Origin: a virus
Virus record (IMG/VR): IMGVR_UViG_3300036985_001010
Location: 1-36,193 of that record
Reading direction: 5' to 3' (one strand)
DNA: 36,193 bases
Shown here: piece by piece, positions 15,661-24,436 of the stretch
Layout of the letters: each line of letters starts with the position of its first letter
Numbering within the stretch: the first letter of the stretch is position 1
Notes under the pieces: generated by a model
Seen by the model: only the letters and a program-made list of their open reading frames with translations
Told to the model about the DNA's origin: nothing
Databases searched by the model: none
Made by a program: the position numbers and the translations under genes

Positions 15661-17625
15661 TCAAACTGTGGTATCTGCAACTGTCAATAGATCAATCGCG
15701 TCGGTGACGTTGTTCGCTGTGGCGGGAATTGAAGTCCAAGTGATGTCTGCGTAGTTTGCCATAGAGACAACGTTGGTATCGTAGGTGTAGGCCAGTATTT
15801 CCAAGTCAACTATAAGCGCGGTGGCTGTAGACGTGCCAAAGTTTCCGCCAACAATCGCCAAGCCAAAACCAGATGCAGACGCAACGCCGGTAAGAAACTT
15901 CAAGCCAGCGATATAGTTTGTCGCGGGTTTCTTGGTTACGCTGATGACTGAAAGCTGGGCTGCGTTGGTGGCGTTGTCGGTAACTCGGTAGATAAACTCA
16001 ACTGAAACGATGCTTTGGCCTGCGCCCCCACCGGGAGCACTAAGCATAACCGTCAACTTTGCCTTAAACCCCGGCTTGACGCCCTTGGCGTATACCGTGG
16101 AGTTGAACAGCGCGATCACCTTGGAACTAGGGTCGGCGGCGGTAAATGTGGCGCTGTTCAGCGTTGGCAACGTCCCGCCAATTGACCGCGCGAACCGAAG
16201 CAGATTGCCCGTCCCAAATGTGTAGTTCTGGGGTGTAGCTGGCGCGGGTATCAGCATCTGCGATACTTGTGAACGGTTTGTTGTCTGCGTGAAAAGACTG
16301 TGGGTATTGTTTGGTGGAACAACACTCAATGTTGTTTCGTTCTCAACGCCAAAGAAGCTATTTTGTGTAGAGTTTGCATCAATGGAAAAAGCAGAGCCGT
16401 TGCACTCCGTTGTGTATCCAGAGAATACGTTTAGCAGCGCGTAGTTCTTCAGGATGAAAACTGTTGTTGCACTGGTGGGCAAAACGCCAATGTTTACGCA
16501 CACAAACCCGCTAAATACGTTTTCAACGCATTGCTCAGTGGCCGAAATTCCATCAAGCAAGATGTGCTGATAACATTGCCGAATAGCAAAAGCTGTGAAA
16601 TTGTTGGCGTTGCAATTTGCGCCGAGACGAATAGCAACATCGCAGTTAGCAATATAGAAGTTATTGGCGCGATTAAGATACCGCTGATACGTTGATGGCG
16701 TTGACCCATTAGGGTAGAAGATACCGTAGCACGTATTGGTGCCTGTCAGATCAGTAGTGGCAGAGCCGTAGATCGACACGTTGCTAATGGTCGAGTTATA
16801 AACCGAGTTTGACCCAGCTAACCCGACCTGAACGATACCTGTAGTCGCGCCGTTAACCTTGCTGTGCTTCAGATACAAGTTTGCAATGCCAGACGATGAC
16901 TGCAAGATCACGATAGGGCCAGCGGTGCCTGTCGAAAGTTTAGATAGGCAACTGCCGACGGTAGTGCTGCCGGGGCCAGCAGGAAAATACTCACTGGCGA
17001 CCGATTGACCCATCAGCGTTACGCCGGGTGGGATCGTCAGCGTTCCGTTAACTACATAGGTCTTTCCGGTTAGTTGCACCGACGCAGCGCCGCTGTTCAG
17101 CGCCGCCTGAATGGCTGTCGTGTCGTCGGTCGCTCCGTTGCCGACCGCGCCGAAATCTTCGACGCTCACCATATCCCGCAGTTTAGCCTGCGCGGAACGA
17201 GACACAGCGCCTGTGCCGGTAGCTATAAAGCCAACCTTGGATGTTCCAGCGGTCGAACCAAGATTGTCGAAGGCAGTCTGCACATCTGTGGCGGTCGTGT
17301 AGCCTGATGGCGTCAGTGAAACGCCGCCAGCCAGACCAGAACTAAGGTTATCGTAGGTGCCTAGCAGAACATTCAAGGATGTGTAGATCGCAAACTTGTA
17401 GGAAACGCTTGCAGTGGTCCAAATCTGGCCACCGGGAACACGCCCTGCGCTATCCAGAATGATAGGGTTGCTGTGTGCCGTGCCGCCTGTTGAAGATGTG
17501 TACACGGCTGCGGGCGTGGTCGTACCAGCCGCATAGGTATACATCTTGCCGCCAGACAAAATGACGCCATTGTTGTCGAAGAACTGAGCGCCAGCGCCGC
17601 CAAGTGGGGATAAATTAACGGCCAT
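15661..17625 (-). CDS. Tailspike protein, right-handed beta-helix
   Basis: This 654-aa protein is the probable receptor-binding and polysaccharide-degrading spike. Residues about 10-90 resemble the head-binding domain of podoviral spikes (FFDNNGVILSGGKMYTYAAG; DSAGRVPGGQIW). About 145-205 has VSVEDFGAVGNGATDDTTAIQ, the usual entry to a pectate-lyase-type beta-helix, and repeated short strands follow to about 480. The C-terminal 170 residues look like a separate beta domain. Catalytic residues cannot be named. Its place between portal and scaffold genes is odd; P22 keeps its spike at the far end. RBS AAGGA precedes the ATG. Confidence 0.8.
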   Translation of the reverse strand: MAVNLSPLGGAGAQFFDNNGVILSGGKMYTYAAGTTTPAAVYTSSTGGTAHSNPIILDSAGRVPGGQIWTTASVSYKFAIYTSLNVLLGTYDNLSSGLAGGVSLTPSGYTTATDVQTAFDNLGSTAGTSKVGFIATGTGAVSRSAQAKLRDMVSVEDFGAVGNGATDDTTAIQAALNSGAASVQLTGKTYVVNGTLTIPPGVTLMGQSVASEYFPAGPGSTTVGSCLSKLSTGTAGPIVILQSSSGIANLYLKHSKVNGATTGIVQVGLAGSNSVYNSTISNVSIYGSATTDLTGTNTCYGIFYPNGSTPSTYQRYLNRANNFYIANCDVAIRLGANCNANNFTAFAIRQCYQHILLDGISATEQCVENVFSGFVCVNIGVLPTSATTVFILKNYALLNVFSGYTTECNGSAFSIDANSTQNSFFGVENETTLSVVPPNNTHSLFTQTTNRSQVSQMLIPAPATPQNYTFGTGNLLRFARSIGGTLPTLNSATFTAADPSSKVIALFNSTVYAKGVKPGFKAKLTVMLSAPGGGAGQSIVSVEFIYRVTDNATNAAQLSVISVTKKPATNYIAGLKFLTGVASASGFGLAIVGGNFGTSTATALIVDLEILAYTYDTNVVSMANYADITWTSIPATANNVTDAIDLLTVADTTV

Positions 17626-17667
17626 CAGGTATCCTTACACACTTGAAATAGTGGGCTGATTACGATC

Positions 17668-17946
17668 TTATTCGTAAAAAACGCTAAGTTTTGGCGTTGT
17701 TCCGCCGACGACAATATACAAACCGCGACTGAACACTACACCATCTGCATCGCCAGTGAACACGTAGTTACCGGGCGCGGTTGCTGTAAATGTAGCCACG
17801 ATCACTGGGTCGCTGGTAGATGCGGCCTTGCTATCATAGATTGCAATCGTAGGGGTTGTGCCAGACGACACAAAGATGCCCTTCAGCTTGCCAAGGCCGA
17901 TCTTGACCTGCGCGGTGGCTTCCAAATATGCGACAGTAGCAGACAT
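17668..17946 (-). CDS. Small beta-rich structural protein, 92 aa
   Basis: No enzyme motif. The sequence alternates hydrophobic and small residues (GKLKGIFVSSGTTPTIAIYD; VIVATFTATAPGNYVFTGD), consistent with a small beta sandwich. It precedes the tailspike in the operon and may be a spike-associated or virion surface protein, but nothing shows this directly. AGGATATTAGGT lies before the ATG. Confidence 0.58.
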   Translation of the reverse strand: MSATVAYLEATAQVKIGLGKLKGIFVSSGTTPTIAIYDSKAASTSDPVIVATFTATAPGNYVFTGDADGVVFSRGLYIVVGGTTPKLSVFYE

Positions 17947-17956
17947 ACCTAATATC

Positions 17957-18322
17957 CTAAGCCAGAAATTTCAGTTTGTAGAGCGTCGAGAAATACAGCC
18001 CCATGATTTCGTCGATGATGTTTTGGATCGGGGTGCAATCCTTATCGACGACTTTATACCGCATTTCTGTAAGATCGTCCACTTGGCCTTCCAGAAAGTC
18101 AACGACATTGTTGGTCTTCTTGGCTGACATGAGCGAGATAGGGCCAATCAAGCTGTATTTGCCTTGATATGCCTCTGCAAACTTGTCCGCCAGATCGACG
18201 ATACCTTCGTAAAACCCCTGAAGGGCTACGTGTTTGGCATAAGACCGCGTGTTCAGGTGTGCTGAATGGGTCACGTCCCGCGCCAGAAACAGCATTCCTA
18301 CGAAGTCAGCGCAGCCAGCCAT
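17957..18322 (-). CDS. DUF5856-like phage protein
   Basis: This 121-aa all-helical protein reads ADFVGMLFLARDVTHSAHLN, then SYAKHVALQGFYEGIVDLAD and KFAEAYQGKYSLIGP. This pattern is familiar from a phage family I know as DUF5856, which resembles ferritin/Dps-type four-helix bundles. His and Glu/Asp residues in the first helices (H19, H22, H31, E39, D43) could bind metal, but that is unproven. The ATG overlaps the portal stop (TAATG). The function is unknown; it is often found near head genes. Confidence 0.68.
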   Translation of the reverse strand: MAGCADFVGMLFLARDVTHSAHLNTRSYAKHVALQGFYEGIVDLADKFAEAYQGKYSLIGPISLMSAKKTNNVVDFLEGQVDDLTEMRYKVVDKDCTPIQNIIDEIMGLYFSTLYKLKFLA

Positions 18323-20592
18323 TACATCATTCCTTCAGGTGCGGCGGGTTGTGGTTCGGGTGCTTCTTGCATTTCTTCTTGTGGCTGACCCTGCATGGGC
18401 GGCATACCGCCCTGCTCGCCCATTTCGGGGGCTTCTGGTGCCTCATTCATGTCAGGCATTTCGCGCATCTGGGGGCTACCGCCAATCAGATCGCCGGTAT
18501 CAAGGGCGGCGGCAATCGTCCCCATGACAATATCCTGAATTTGCTCAGGCGACATGCTATTCTGCACGGCGCTGATGCGCTTGGTTTCGGCGTCGTAAGC
18601 ATCAACCTGTGCCTTGTATTCCTTGATGTCCACCTCGCGTTGCGCGGCGCTATCCTGAATGTTGGTGATAACGTCGGACATTTTGTTCAGTTCCTGCGTC
18701 ATCGCCTCAATCTGCTGATGCGCGGCAACCATCTGTGGCGACTGATCGTCGGTAGCCAGAACCTTCGGATCAAGGATTTTCTTGAAGCGTTCGGCCATTT
18801 CCTGCGCTCCGGGCCAATCCATGTTCTTAATGAACAGATCGCCAGCGACAGACCAAAGCTGCGGGTTGGACTGCAAGATCGTGGACATGGCGTCCAGCGC
18901 CTCTTGACGCTTGGTCATGTAGCCGGGGCCAGTGGAGACCATCACGTCGTACAGGCCCACGGCAGGGTTGTAGATTTTCTCAATCATCGCGCCGTTCTGG
19001 TCGCGCACTTCCTTGACAGGCTCTTGCTGTGCAGGGTTGAACTTGACCATGCTGACTTCGCCGTCAACACCAATGATGCGGGCGACGCGCTGTGTGTCGT
19101 AAATCTTCGGGATCATTTCGACAATCTGGCGCGTCGTGTGCCGAATGGCGCGGGCAAGGTTATCAACGTAGTGATAAGTGCCGACATCGCCCTGCTTCTC
19201 GCGGGCAAGGATGGCTTTACCTGACCGTTCGTTGCTGCGTTGGCCTAGGCTGCTATCATACTGGCCTGTGGTGGACTTGATGTCGTCCGCAGCGCCCATT
19301 TTGGCCTGCAACAGACCGCTGGAGGCCATTGGTGGGGCTGCGCGCTGTGGAAGTGGCAGAACTGCCCCAGAACCGTCCGTAACGTCTGGATTGACCTCCA
19401 GATACGGCCAGTTGGTCGTGTTGGCGGTCTTCCACTGGCTTTCGTAGCCTTCAAACTGCCCGCCATAGCCGATAAACGGCGCTTTGGGGGCCAAGGCGAT
19501 CATTTCCGCCTCTTGGCTGACCCAATAGTTGTACATGCGCTGGGCGTCTTTGGCGTTTCGCACGAGGCCCGAGACGTAAATCTGGCCTTCAACTTCAAAT
19601 TCGTTGCCGATGACGCGGACAATAGGTATCCACTTGCCCGCCCACTCTTGTTCTTCCAGAATGTCGAAGCCGTTCGTCTTCATCCACATGACTTTGCGGC
19701 GATTGACGAGGCGTGTGCGCGTAGGCTTACCAAACATCTCGGTAAGCTGCTTGTCGCGGTTCGATTTTGCGACGGCGGTCTGATTATCTGGATACAGGTG
19801 CAGCGTTTCGTTCTCAGTGACGTAGTAGAAGTACTCCGCGATGCGGATCGTATCTTCTGCCAGCCATGAACCCATGCTCTGATTGCCGACGCCCTGTGAC
19901 ATCAGCGTAGAGATAGGTGTAGCGTCTGGAAACAGTTCTTCGTACTCGGAACGCAAGATGTCCTCGGTCACAAAGCACCACTTGGCGTCAGCGCCGCATG
20001 GGTCTTGGATCGTCGGGTCCATATAGACGCTGAACGAGTTGCGGACACGCTGGATGCGGATGTCCTGATCGAATGTCTCGTCGTTGCAATACTCGGTCAG
20101 CAGGCGGATGTAGCCCTCGCCGTAAGTGACCTGATTGTCGCAAGCCGTGTCATAGGCCACGTCTGCGTCCGACATGTACTCGATGTGGCGCACGAGGCCG
20201 TTGAAGATTTCAGCGACCTGAACGTCTGCGCCGTCGTCGGCGGGGATGACCTTACCTGATGGGCGGTTCTGGCGCTGCTCGTTTGTCACCTGTTTGACGT
20301 GCTGTGGCAGCTTGTTGATCGTCAGGCACGGGCGGGCGTTGATAGCCTGCCCCTGCACAGACCCGCGTGTCGATAGAACGTCAGCAGGCCACTGCCACTG
20401 ATTGTCTGGCGAACCCGCCATGAACCTTAGATCGTCCAGTTCATCTTCGCGGCTGTCGCTGTAGGCGTCCATAGCCAACGTCAGACGGGCGCGCATAGTC
20501 GCCATCTTGTCGGGGTCTTTCTTCCCCGAGTAGGAGTTGGACCCTACGTTGGCAACTCTGCCTGCTGCATTGATGCCTGTAGGGTCCGCCAT
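18322..20592 (-). CDS. Portal protein, P22 gp1-like
   Basis: This 756-aa protein is the dodecameric DNA-entry ring; P22 gp1 is 725 aa. It includes SREDELDDLRFMAGSPDNQW and RPCLTINKLPQHVKQVTNEQ near the N-terminus, and VTYGEGYIRLLTEY at about 150, all typical of P22-type portals. A long helical region (about 620-700) with TQELNKMSDVITNIQDSAAQ precedes a Pro/Met/Glu-rich tail. The tail would match the portal barrel and disordered end. Its place after terminase and before scaffold matches P22. Confidence 0.92.
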   Translation of the reverse strand: MADPTGINAAGRVANVGSNSYSGKKDPDKMATMRARLTLAMDAYSDSREDELDDLRFMAGSPDNQWQWPADVLSTRGSVQGQAINARPCLTINKLPQHVKQVTNEQRQNRPSGKVIPADDGADVQVAEIFNGLVRHIEYMSDADVAYDTACDNQVTYGEGYIRLLTEYCNDETFDQDIRIQRVRNSFSVYMDPTIQDPCGADAKWCFVTEDILRSEYEELFPDATPISTLMSQGVGNQSMGSWLAEDTIRIAEYFYYVTENETLHLYPDNQTAVAKSNRDKQLTEMFGKPTRTRLVNRRKVMWMKTNGFDILEEQEWAGKWIPIVRVIGNEFEVEGQIYVSGLVRNAKDAQRMYNYWVSQEAEMIALAPKAPFIGYGGQFEGYESQWKTANTTNWPYLEVNPDVTDGSGAVLPLPQRAAPPMASSGLLQAKMGAADDIKSTTGQYDSSLGQRSNERSGKAILAREKQGDVGTYHYVDNLARAIRHTTRQIVEMIPKIYDTQRVARIIGVDGEVSMVKFNPAQQEPVKEVRDQNGAMIEKIYNPAVGLYDVMVSTGPGYMTKRQEALDAMSTILQSNPQLWSVAGDLFIKNMDWPGAQEMAERFKKILDPKVLATDDQSPQMVAAHQQIEAMTQELNKMSDVITNIQDSAAQREVDIKEYKAQVDAYDAETKRISAVQNSMSPEQIQDIVMGTIAAALDTGDLIGGSPQMREMPDMNEAPEAPEMGEQGGMPPMQGQPQEEMQEAPEPQPAAPEGMM

Positions 20593-20595
20593 GAT

Positions 20596-20736
20596 TTACT
20601 TCTTACCCTTTGGTGCCGCGCTTCGCTTGACACTATACGCGATTGCCGCGGCTTGTTTTGCTGGCTTGCCAGCAGCAACTTCAGCCTTGATGTTCTTGCG
20701 GAAAGCCTCTTTGCTCCCCGACTTCACCAAAGGCAC
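20596..20736 (-). CDS. Small basic protein, 46 aa, GTG start
   Basis: This short gene starts with GTG at 20736, five nucleotides after the stop of the upstream gene. It reads (M)PLVKSGSKEAFRKNIKAEV, then AAGKPAKQAAAIAYSVKRS and a Lys-rich end. Short proteins with this PLVKxxSxxAF...KPxKQAxAIAYSVKR pattern recur in phages of proteobacteria. The function is unknown; about a quarter of the residues are Lys or Arg, so nucleic acid binding is plausible. No clear RBS is visible, suggesting translational coupling to the gene above. Confidence 0.7.
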   Translation of the reverse strand: MPLVKSGSKEAFRKNIKAEVAAGKPAKQAAAIAYSVKRSAAPKGKK

Positions 20737-20740
20737 GGTG

Positions 20741-21157
20741 TTAAGCCGTGCAATGAAGGATGGCGAAGTTGATGATCACAGCTTCGCTTAGTGTGCCGCC
20801 CGAAATGTTGCGGAGTGAGATGCTGACTGTTCCCGTGCCTACCCCGTTGGCAAACGCGTTATATGAACCCGGCGTAGCCTGCCCGCCTGAGATTGTCAGA
20901 ATAACGGTATCATTAGAACTAAGAAAGCTGTTGTTCAGCGTGAACGTAGCGTTGGTCGCCGTCGTCAACGAAGCGCCGTTCATGGTAATGCGACCAGCCG
21001 ACTTGTTCAGCGTGACGGCGGTGGACTTGTCCGTCAACTGCGTGACAGCACCCAGAGCAGCGGCGGTATAGCCCAGTTCGCCATCCGAATAGATGAACTG
21101 AGCGCCGATGATGTCCTGATCTAGGAACGCAACGCCGATTGATTTCGAATTAGCCAT
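20741..21157 (-). CDS. Putative virion structural protein, 138 aa
   Basis: This beta-rich protein has TAVTLNKSAGRITMNGASLT, ATFTLNNSFLSSNDTVILTI and ISLRNISGGTLSEAVIINFA. That set of motifs recurs in small phage proteins of unknown role found near terminase or tail genes. It lies between terminase large subunit and portal. A structural or surface role is an inference from the beta-sandwich pattern. The RBS is weak (GGGACATTAAG). Confidence 0.6.
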   Translation of the reverse strand: MANSKSIGVAFLDQDIIGAQFIYSDGELGYTAAALGAVTQLTDKSTAVTLNKSAGRITMNGASLTTATNATFTLNNSFLSSNDTVILTISGGQATPGSYNAFANGVGTGTVSISLRNISGGTLSEAVIINFAILHCTA

Positions 21158-21160
21158 TTC

Positions 21161-22696
21161 TTAATGTCCCATCCAACCTGTAGAAACTCCCTGAGAAGCA
21201 TACTGACGCGGATTGTTCTTGTCAATGCGATCACCACGATATTCGCGTGATGCTACCGGAAACGCAAACGTCAGCGCGATGGCGTCCGCAGCATCAGGTG
21301 ATGCAACACCGCGAGACTTCATGTCCTTCTTGCTCTCAAGGAACAGCGTCCCCCGGCTGTCTGGCTTCGTCATGGGGCCAATCAAGTCACTCTTGAGGAA
21401 CCTGTCGCTGGGGATGTGGCCTGCCTTGAGCCACTCACGCATGTCGCCCCACATCTCGGCGCGCTTGTTGCCCCACATGATCTGGTTCTTGGCCTTGCTG
21501 CCGAAGTTGACGCCGCGTATCTTGTAGCGTTGCTCCTTGAGCCTGTCCACGACGCCTGCGCCCAGACCGCCCTCGTCGATGCACACGAGCGCGGGCTTGA
21601 ACTCCTCAATAGCCTCAATGACGTGACCGACGACTTCCATCGTGTCCGCGCCCCGGTGACGGCGCAACTCCACAATGTCGCGCCCGCGCCTGATGGCGAT
21701 GACGGTAGCGTCTGCCCCGAAGCGGGCCGGATCGACACCGATAGTGATCGGCGCTGTCTCGTCCTTGTACTTGGCGCGGCGCATGGCGTCATCGACGAGG
21801 CTGGACGCGATGAACTGGTCGTCGCCCTCGCTCGGAAACTGACCGTAGACCTCGACATGGGCTTGGTAGCTGTCCGGGCCGTATTCTTCTATGATGCGCT
21901 GGTAGATGTTCTTGTCGGTGCCTTCCACGTCGCGGGCGTCCACGTTGCGCTGGTTCCAGAAGGCGCGCTTGTTGTGGAACGTCTCGTAGAAGTAGCCCTT
22001 GTTGCGCCGGGGGTTGGAGAAGGCCAGATGAAATCGGTTCGGCGTATTCTCCGTGAAGAAGCCGTCGCTCACCGCCCAGATGCTGTCGGGGATACCGCTG
22101 GCTTCGTCGAAGATCAGCATGACGCCATCCTCGTTGTGCAGCCCTGCGTAGGCGTCCGGGTTTTCTTCTGACCACAGCCGCCCTTCTGCTGCCCAGTAGC
22201 GGGTGCCTTTCTTCAGGTCGCGTTCGACCAACTCGGTCAGCCACTTGGCGGGCTTGATCTGAGTGGCGGCAATCTCGAACCAGTGGCTGTTGATCGACAT
22301 CGCCAGCCACTTGGTTATCTCGGCCCACGTCACCTTCTGAAGCTGCGCCTCGGAGTTAGCCGACACGATGACAGATCCGCCGATGCGGGTGGACAGCATC
22401 CATGCCACCAGCCAACTGACGAGTGCAGACTTGCCGATGCCGCGCCCGGACGCCACGGTTTGCCGCAGCGTCTCGAAGTCAACCTTGCCCTTGTTCTGCT
22501 GGATATGGTCGCGAATATCGCTCAACAACTCCCGCTGCCATTTGCGCGGGCCTGTGTGGTTTGCCAGCGGCGTCCCGGCTTCCCCCCATGGGAAGGCCAG
22601 ATAGACGAACGCCAGCGGGTCATCCTTGATGGCGGGCGACCACAGCCGCGACATCAGTTCCATCTCGTCGGCGGCTTTGTAGATCGGCTGCTGCAT
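21161..22696 (-). CDS. terL: Terminase large subunit (ATPase and nuclease)
   Basis: This 511-aa protein powers DNA packaging and makes the headful cut. The ATPase domain has the Walker A-like motif SGRGIGKSA (about 83-91) and Walker B VMLIFDEASG (about 192-201). The nuclease domain has GVDPARFGADAT (D322), CIDEGGLGAGVVD (D374) and SPDAADAIALTF near the end. I chose the ATG at 22696, which overlaps the TGA of the phosphoesterase gene; a TTG at 22699 is the only nearby in-frame alternative. Similarity to headful (P22-like) terminases is suggested by context only. Confidence 0.94.
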   Translation of the reverse strand: MQQPIYKAADEMELMSRLWSPAIKDDPLAFVYLAFPWGEAGTPLANHTGPRKWQRELLSDIRDHIQQNKGKVDFETLRQTVASGRGIGKSALVSWLVAWMLSTRIGGSVIVSANSEAQLQKVTWAEITKWLAMSINSHWFEIAATQIKPAKWLTELVERDLKKGTRYWAAEGRLWSEENPDAYAGLHNEDGVMLIFDEASGIPDSIWAVSDGFFTENTPNRFHLAFSNPRRNKGYFYETFHNKRAFWNQRNVDARDVEGTDKNIYQRIIEEYGPDSYQAHVEVYGQFPSEGDDQFIASSLVDDAMRRAKYKDETAPITIGVDPARFGADATVIAIRRGRDIVELRRHRGADTMEVVGHVIEAIEEFKPALVCIDEGGLGAGVVDRLKEQRYKIRGVNFGSKAKNQIMWGNKRAEMWGDMREWLKAGHIPSDRFLKSDLIGPMTKPDSRGTLFLESKKDMKSRGVASPDAADAIALTFAFPVASREYRGDRIDKNNPRQYASQGVSTGWMGH

Positions 22697-23721
22697 CAAT
22701 TTACCTTTCGGCGTTTGAATGTCAGGAAGTCCGCCGCTTCTTCGATGTTGTCGAACGCCTGCACCAGTGGCTGCTGTCCGTTGCGCGGCGTGATGATGGT
22801 TGCGACTGACTGCCCATCGCGCTGCTCGGTAAACTGCCCTTTGAGCGCGTAATCGTCGCTGTCCTTGTAGCCGCGCGCGCGGATGAGGCAGGCGCGCTTG
22901 CCGCCCGGAAGTTCGATGCTACCTGTGGCGAACGTGTGAATATGAAACGCCGCGTAGATGTCGGCTGGCTCGTCCATCATCGCCGCGCGCTTGAGGCCGT
23001 GCAGTTCGTTGTAGATGGAACTGCCCTTGAAGTTATGCCGCGCCCACGCCGTTGTGACGCCGCCGCATGGCGACACGATCCGCATCTTGGCGTCCCAGTC
23101 GCGCATCAACACCCTGTTCGTGTTCATGCCCTCGAAGATCCGCTTGCCGTGGTTCCATGTGTCGTGGTTGCCCAACAGCCAAATCAGCCAGTTGACGCCC
23201 AAGTCTTTCAGCGCCCACTCGACCAGTTCCCAGCCTTCCGAGACGGTAGCCGAGTGCTCGCCGTAAAGGCGCTCCAGCTTGCCGACCCAATTGTTGATGC
23301 TGTCGCCGCCGTTTGCGCCATACATGCCCTCGGTGGTAGCGCAGATGCGGGCGTGACGTTCAAAGCCGACCAGATCGCAATACGGGTCGTCAAGGTGCGG
23401 ATCGCCAAACCAACAGATGCCGTAGGGGCCGCTGATTGGCACCCGGATCGTCTGCCACGCTTGCGCCCGGTCGTGGGCGATACGCAGGCCGTTGCGTAGC
23501 TTCATCGTTGCCAGACGGTCTAAGAACGGCAAGTCCGACGGCGGCAACTCATCAACGATAAGTTCGCCAGTCGCCAAACTCTGCATATCTGCGGCCTTGA
23601 GCGTATCCTGCAATGCGCTGCGTGATAGCCCGAGTGCCGTTGCGGTAGCGCGTTGGTTGCGCCCGTGTGCCTCGTATGCGTTGAGGCGTCGTGCTACTTC
23701 GTCGGTGCTAACAATTGCCAA
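22696..23721 (-). CDS. HTH domain plus metallophosphoesterase, between terminase genes
   Basis: This 341-aa protein has an N-terminal helix-turn-helix (about 18-40: GRNQRATATALGLSRSALQ). A calcineurin-type phosphoesterase follows with a full metal set: GDPHLDD (D107, H109), GGDSINNW (D140, N143/N144), LLGNHDTW (N185, H186, D187), H229 and FHIHT (H260, H262). Such enzymes cleave phosphomono- or diesters, including DNA and cyclic nucleotides; the substrate here is unknown. It starts with TTG, supported by AGAGGA 8 nt upstream inside the end of the previous gene, and it overlaps terL. A link to packaging or DNA-end processing is inferred from position. Confidence 0.85.
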   Translation of the reverse strand: MAIVSTDEVARRLNAYEAHGRNQRATATALGLSRSALQDTLKAADMQSLATGELIVDELPPSDLPFLDRLATMKLRNGLRIAHDRAQAWQTIRVPISGPYGICWFGDPHLDDPYCDLVGFERHARICATTEGMYGANGGDSINNWVGKLERLYGEHSATVSEGWELVEWALKDLGVNWLIWLLGNHDTWNHGKRIFEGMNTNRVLMRDWDAKMRIVSPCGGVTTAWARHNFKGSSIYNELHGLKRAAMMDEPADIYAAFHIHTFATGSIELPGGKRACLIRARGYKDSDDYALKGQFTEQRDGQSVATIITPRNGQQPLVQAFDNIEEAADFLTFKRRKVN

Positions 23722-23722
23722 G

Positions 23723-24178
23723 TTATTTTTCCTCTAGCCGTGTCGCCTCGGCTACATACTCTACTTGTTCGACAGGGGGAAGGCGCGTGTACGTCCCCTC
23801 AATGACGCGTAGCTGCGCCTTCTCCAGCGCGCCCGTGATGCTGATCTGCTGGTCGATGTTCACGTCGATCTGCTGCTTGGCTACCCACCCATGCTGATGC
23901 TTGAGGATGTCCAGCGCGGCCTTGGCGTCGCCCGCCGCTGCTGCGGCGTACAGCGTCTTGGCGGCGTTGATCTCGCCATCAGCGCGGCCCTTCATTTCAG
24001 CCATCTCCGCCAGCGGGTCAGCCTCCTGCAAGCGCCGTAGCTGTATCGGCGTCAGCCCAGACGCCATCGCCAGACTGTCGCCCTTCAGGCCATACAGCGC
24101 GGCATTATATATAGCCTCCAACCGCGCCTCAGTTGCCTGTTGGCGCTCGGGTGTGAACGGCAGTGAGTAAAAGGACAT
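23723..24178 (-). CDS. Probable terminase small subunit
   Basis: This 151-aa helical protein is the first gene of the late block and lies two genes before terL, the usual terS place. It has an early helix-turn-helix-like region (ALYGLKGDSLAMASGLTPIQ, then LRRLQEADPL), a central helix and a short C-terminal segment. I prefer the ATG at 24178; a TTG at 24214 would add 12 residues but has no RBS and falls in an 18-bp repeat. The RBS for 24178 is also weak (TAGG). Headful phages often carry their packaging start site in or near this gene. Confidence 0.7.
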   Translation of the reverse strand: MSFYSLPFTPERQQATEARLEAIYNAALYGLKGDSLAMASGLTPIQLRRLQEADPLAEMAEMKGRADGEINAAKTLYAAAAAGDAKAALDILKHQHGWVAKQQIDVNIDQQISITGALEKAQLRVIEGTYTRLPPVEQVEYVAEATRLEEK

Positions 24179-24212
24179 AGGCGATAGCCTAGTTTCTGTT
24201 TTGCTGTTGGTC

Positions 24213-24266
24213 AACTATTGTTTGGCAATAAGCTAAAAAAATTACGCTAACAATTGTTTGGCAATA
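24213..24266. repeat. Two 18-bp direct repeats next to the late-block start
   Basis: AACWATTGTTTGGCAATA occurs at 24213-24230 and 24249-24266, 36 bp apart, separated by an A-rich stretch. The end of each copy is GCAATA, the core also found in the 32-bp repeats further right. They lie 35-88 bp upstream of the terS ATG, where a promoter or operator for the late block would be. Confidence 0.75.
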
Positions 24267-24436
24267 TATTTATAAAAAAAATTTTGGTTGTAGACGGTCT
24301 GTCACAGTCAGTGCGGTCGGTCGGCCCCCCCTCCCCCCCTCTAGGAAAAATGCGTTTCTGATACCGCCCAAGCCGTGGCGCTTCGCGCGGCGCTTTTTGC
24401 TACCGCTTCGCATTAGCCGACGAAAAACGCCAGCCA

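Noticed and set aside
18169-19224. 351-aa plus-strand ORF antisense to the portal gene
   Set aside because: His/Leu/Arg-rich shadow frame with no motif; the portal protein explains the region.
21416-22171. 251-aa plus-strand ORF antisense to terL
   Set aside because: Shadow of the terminase frame (Val/Asp/Ala-rich), no RBS and no recognisable domain.
24373-24409. Possible terminator hairpin (GCCGTG/CGCGGC) followed by GCTTTTTGC
   Set aside because: The stem is short, needs a wobble and has a large loop, and no transcript is known to end there on the plus strand.
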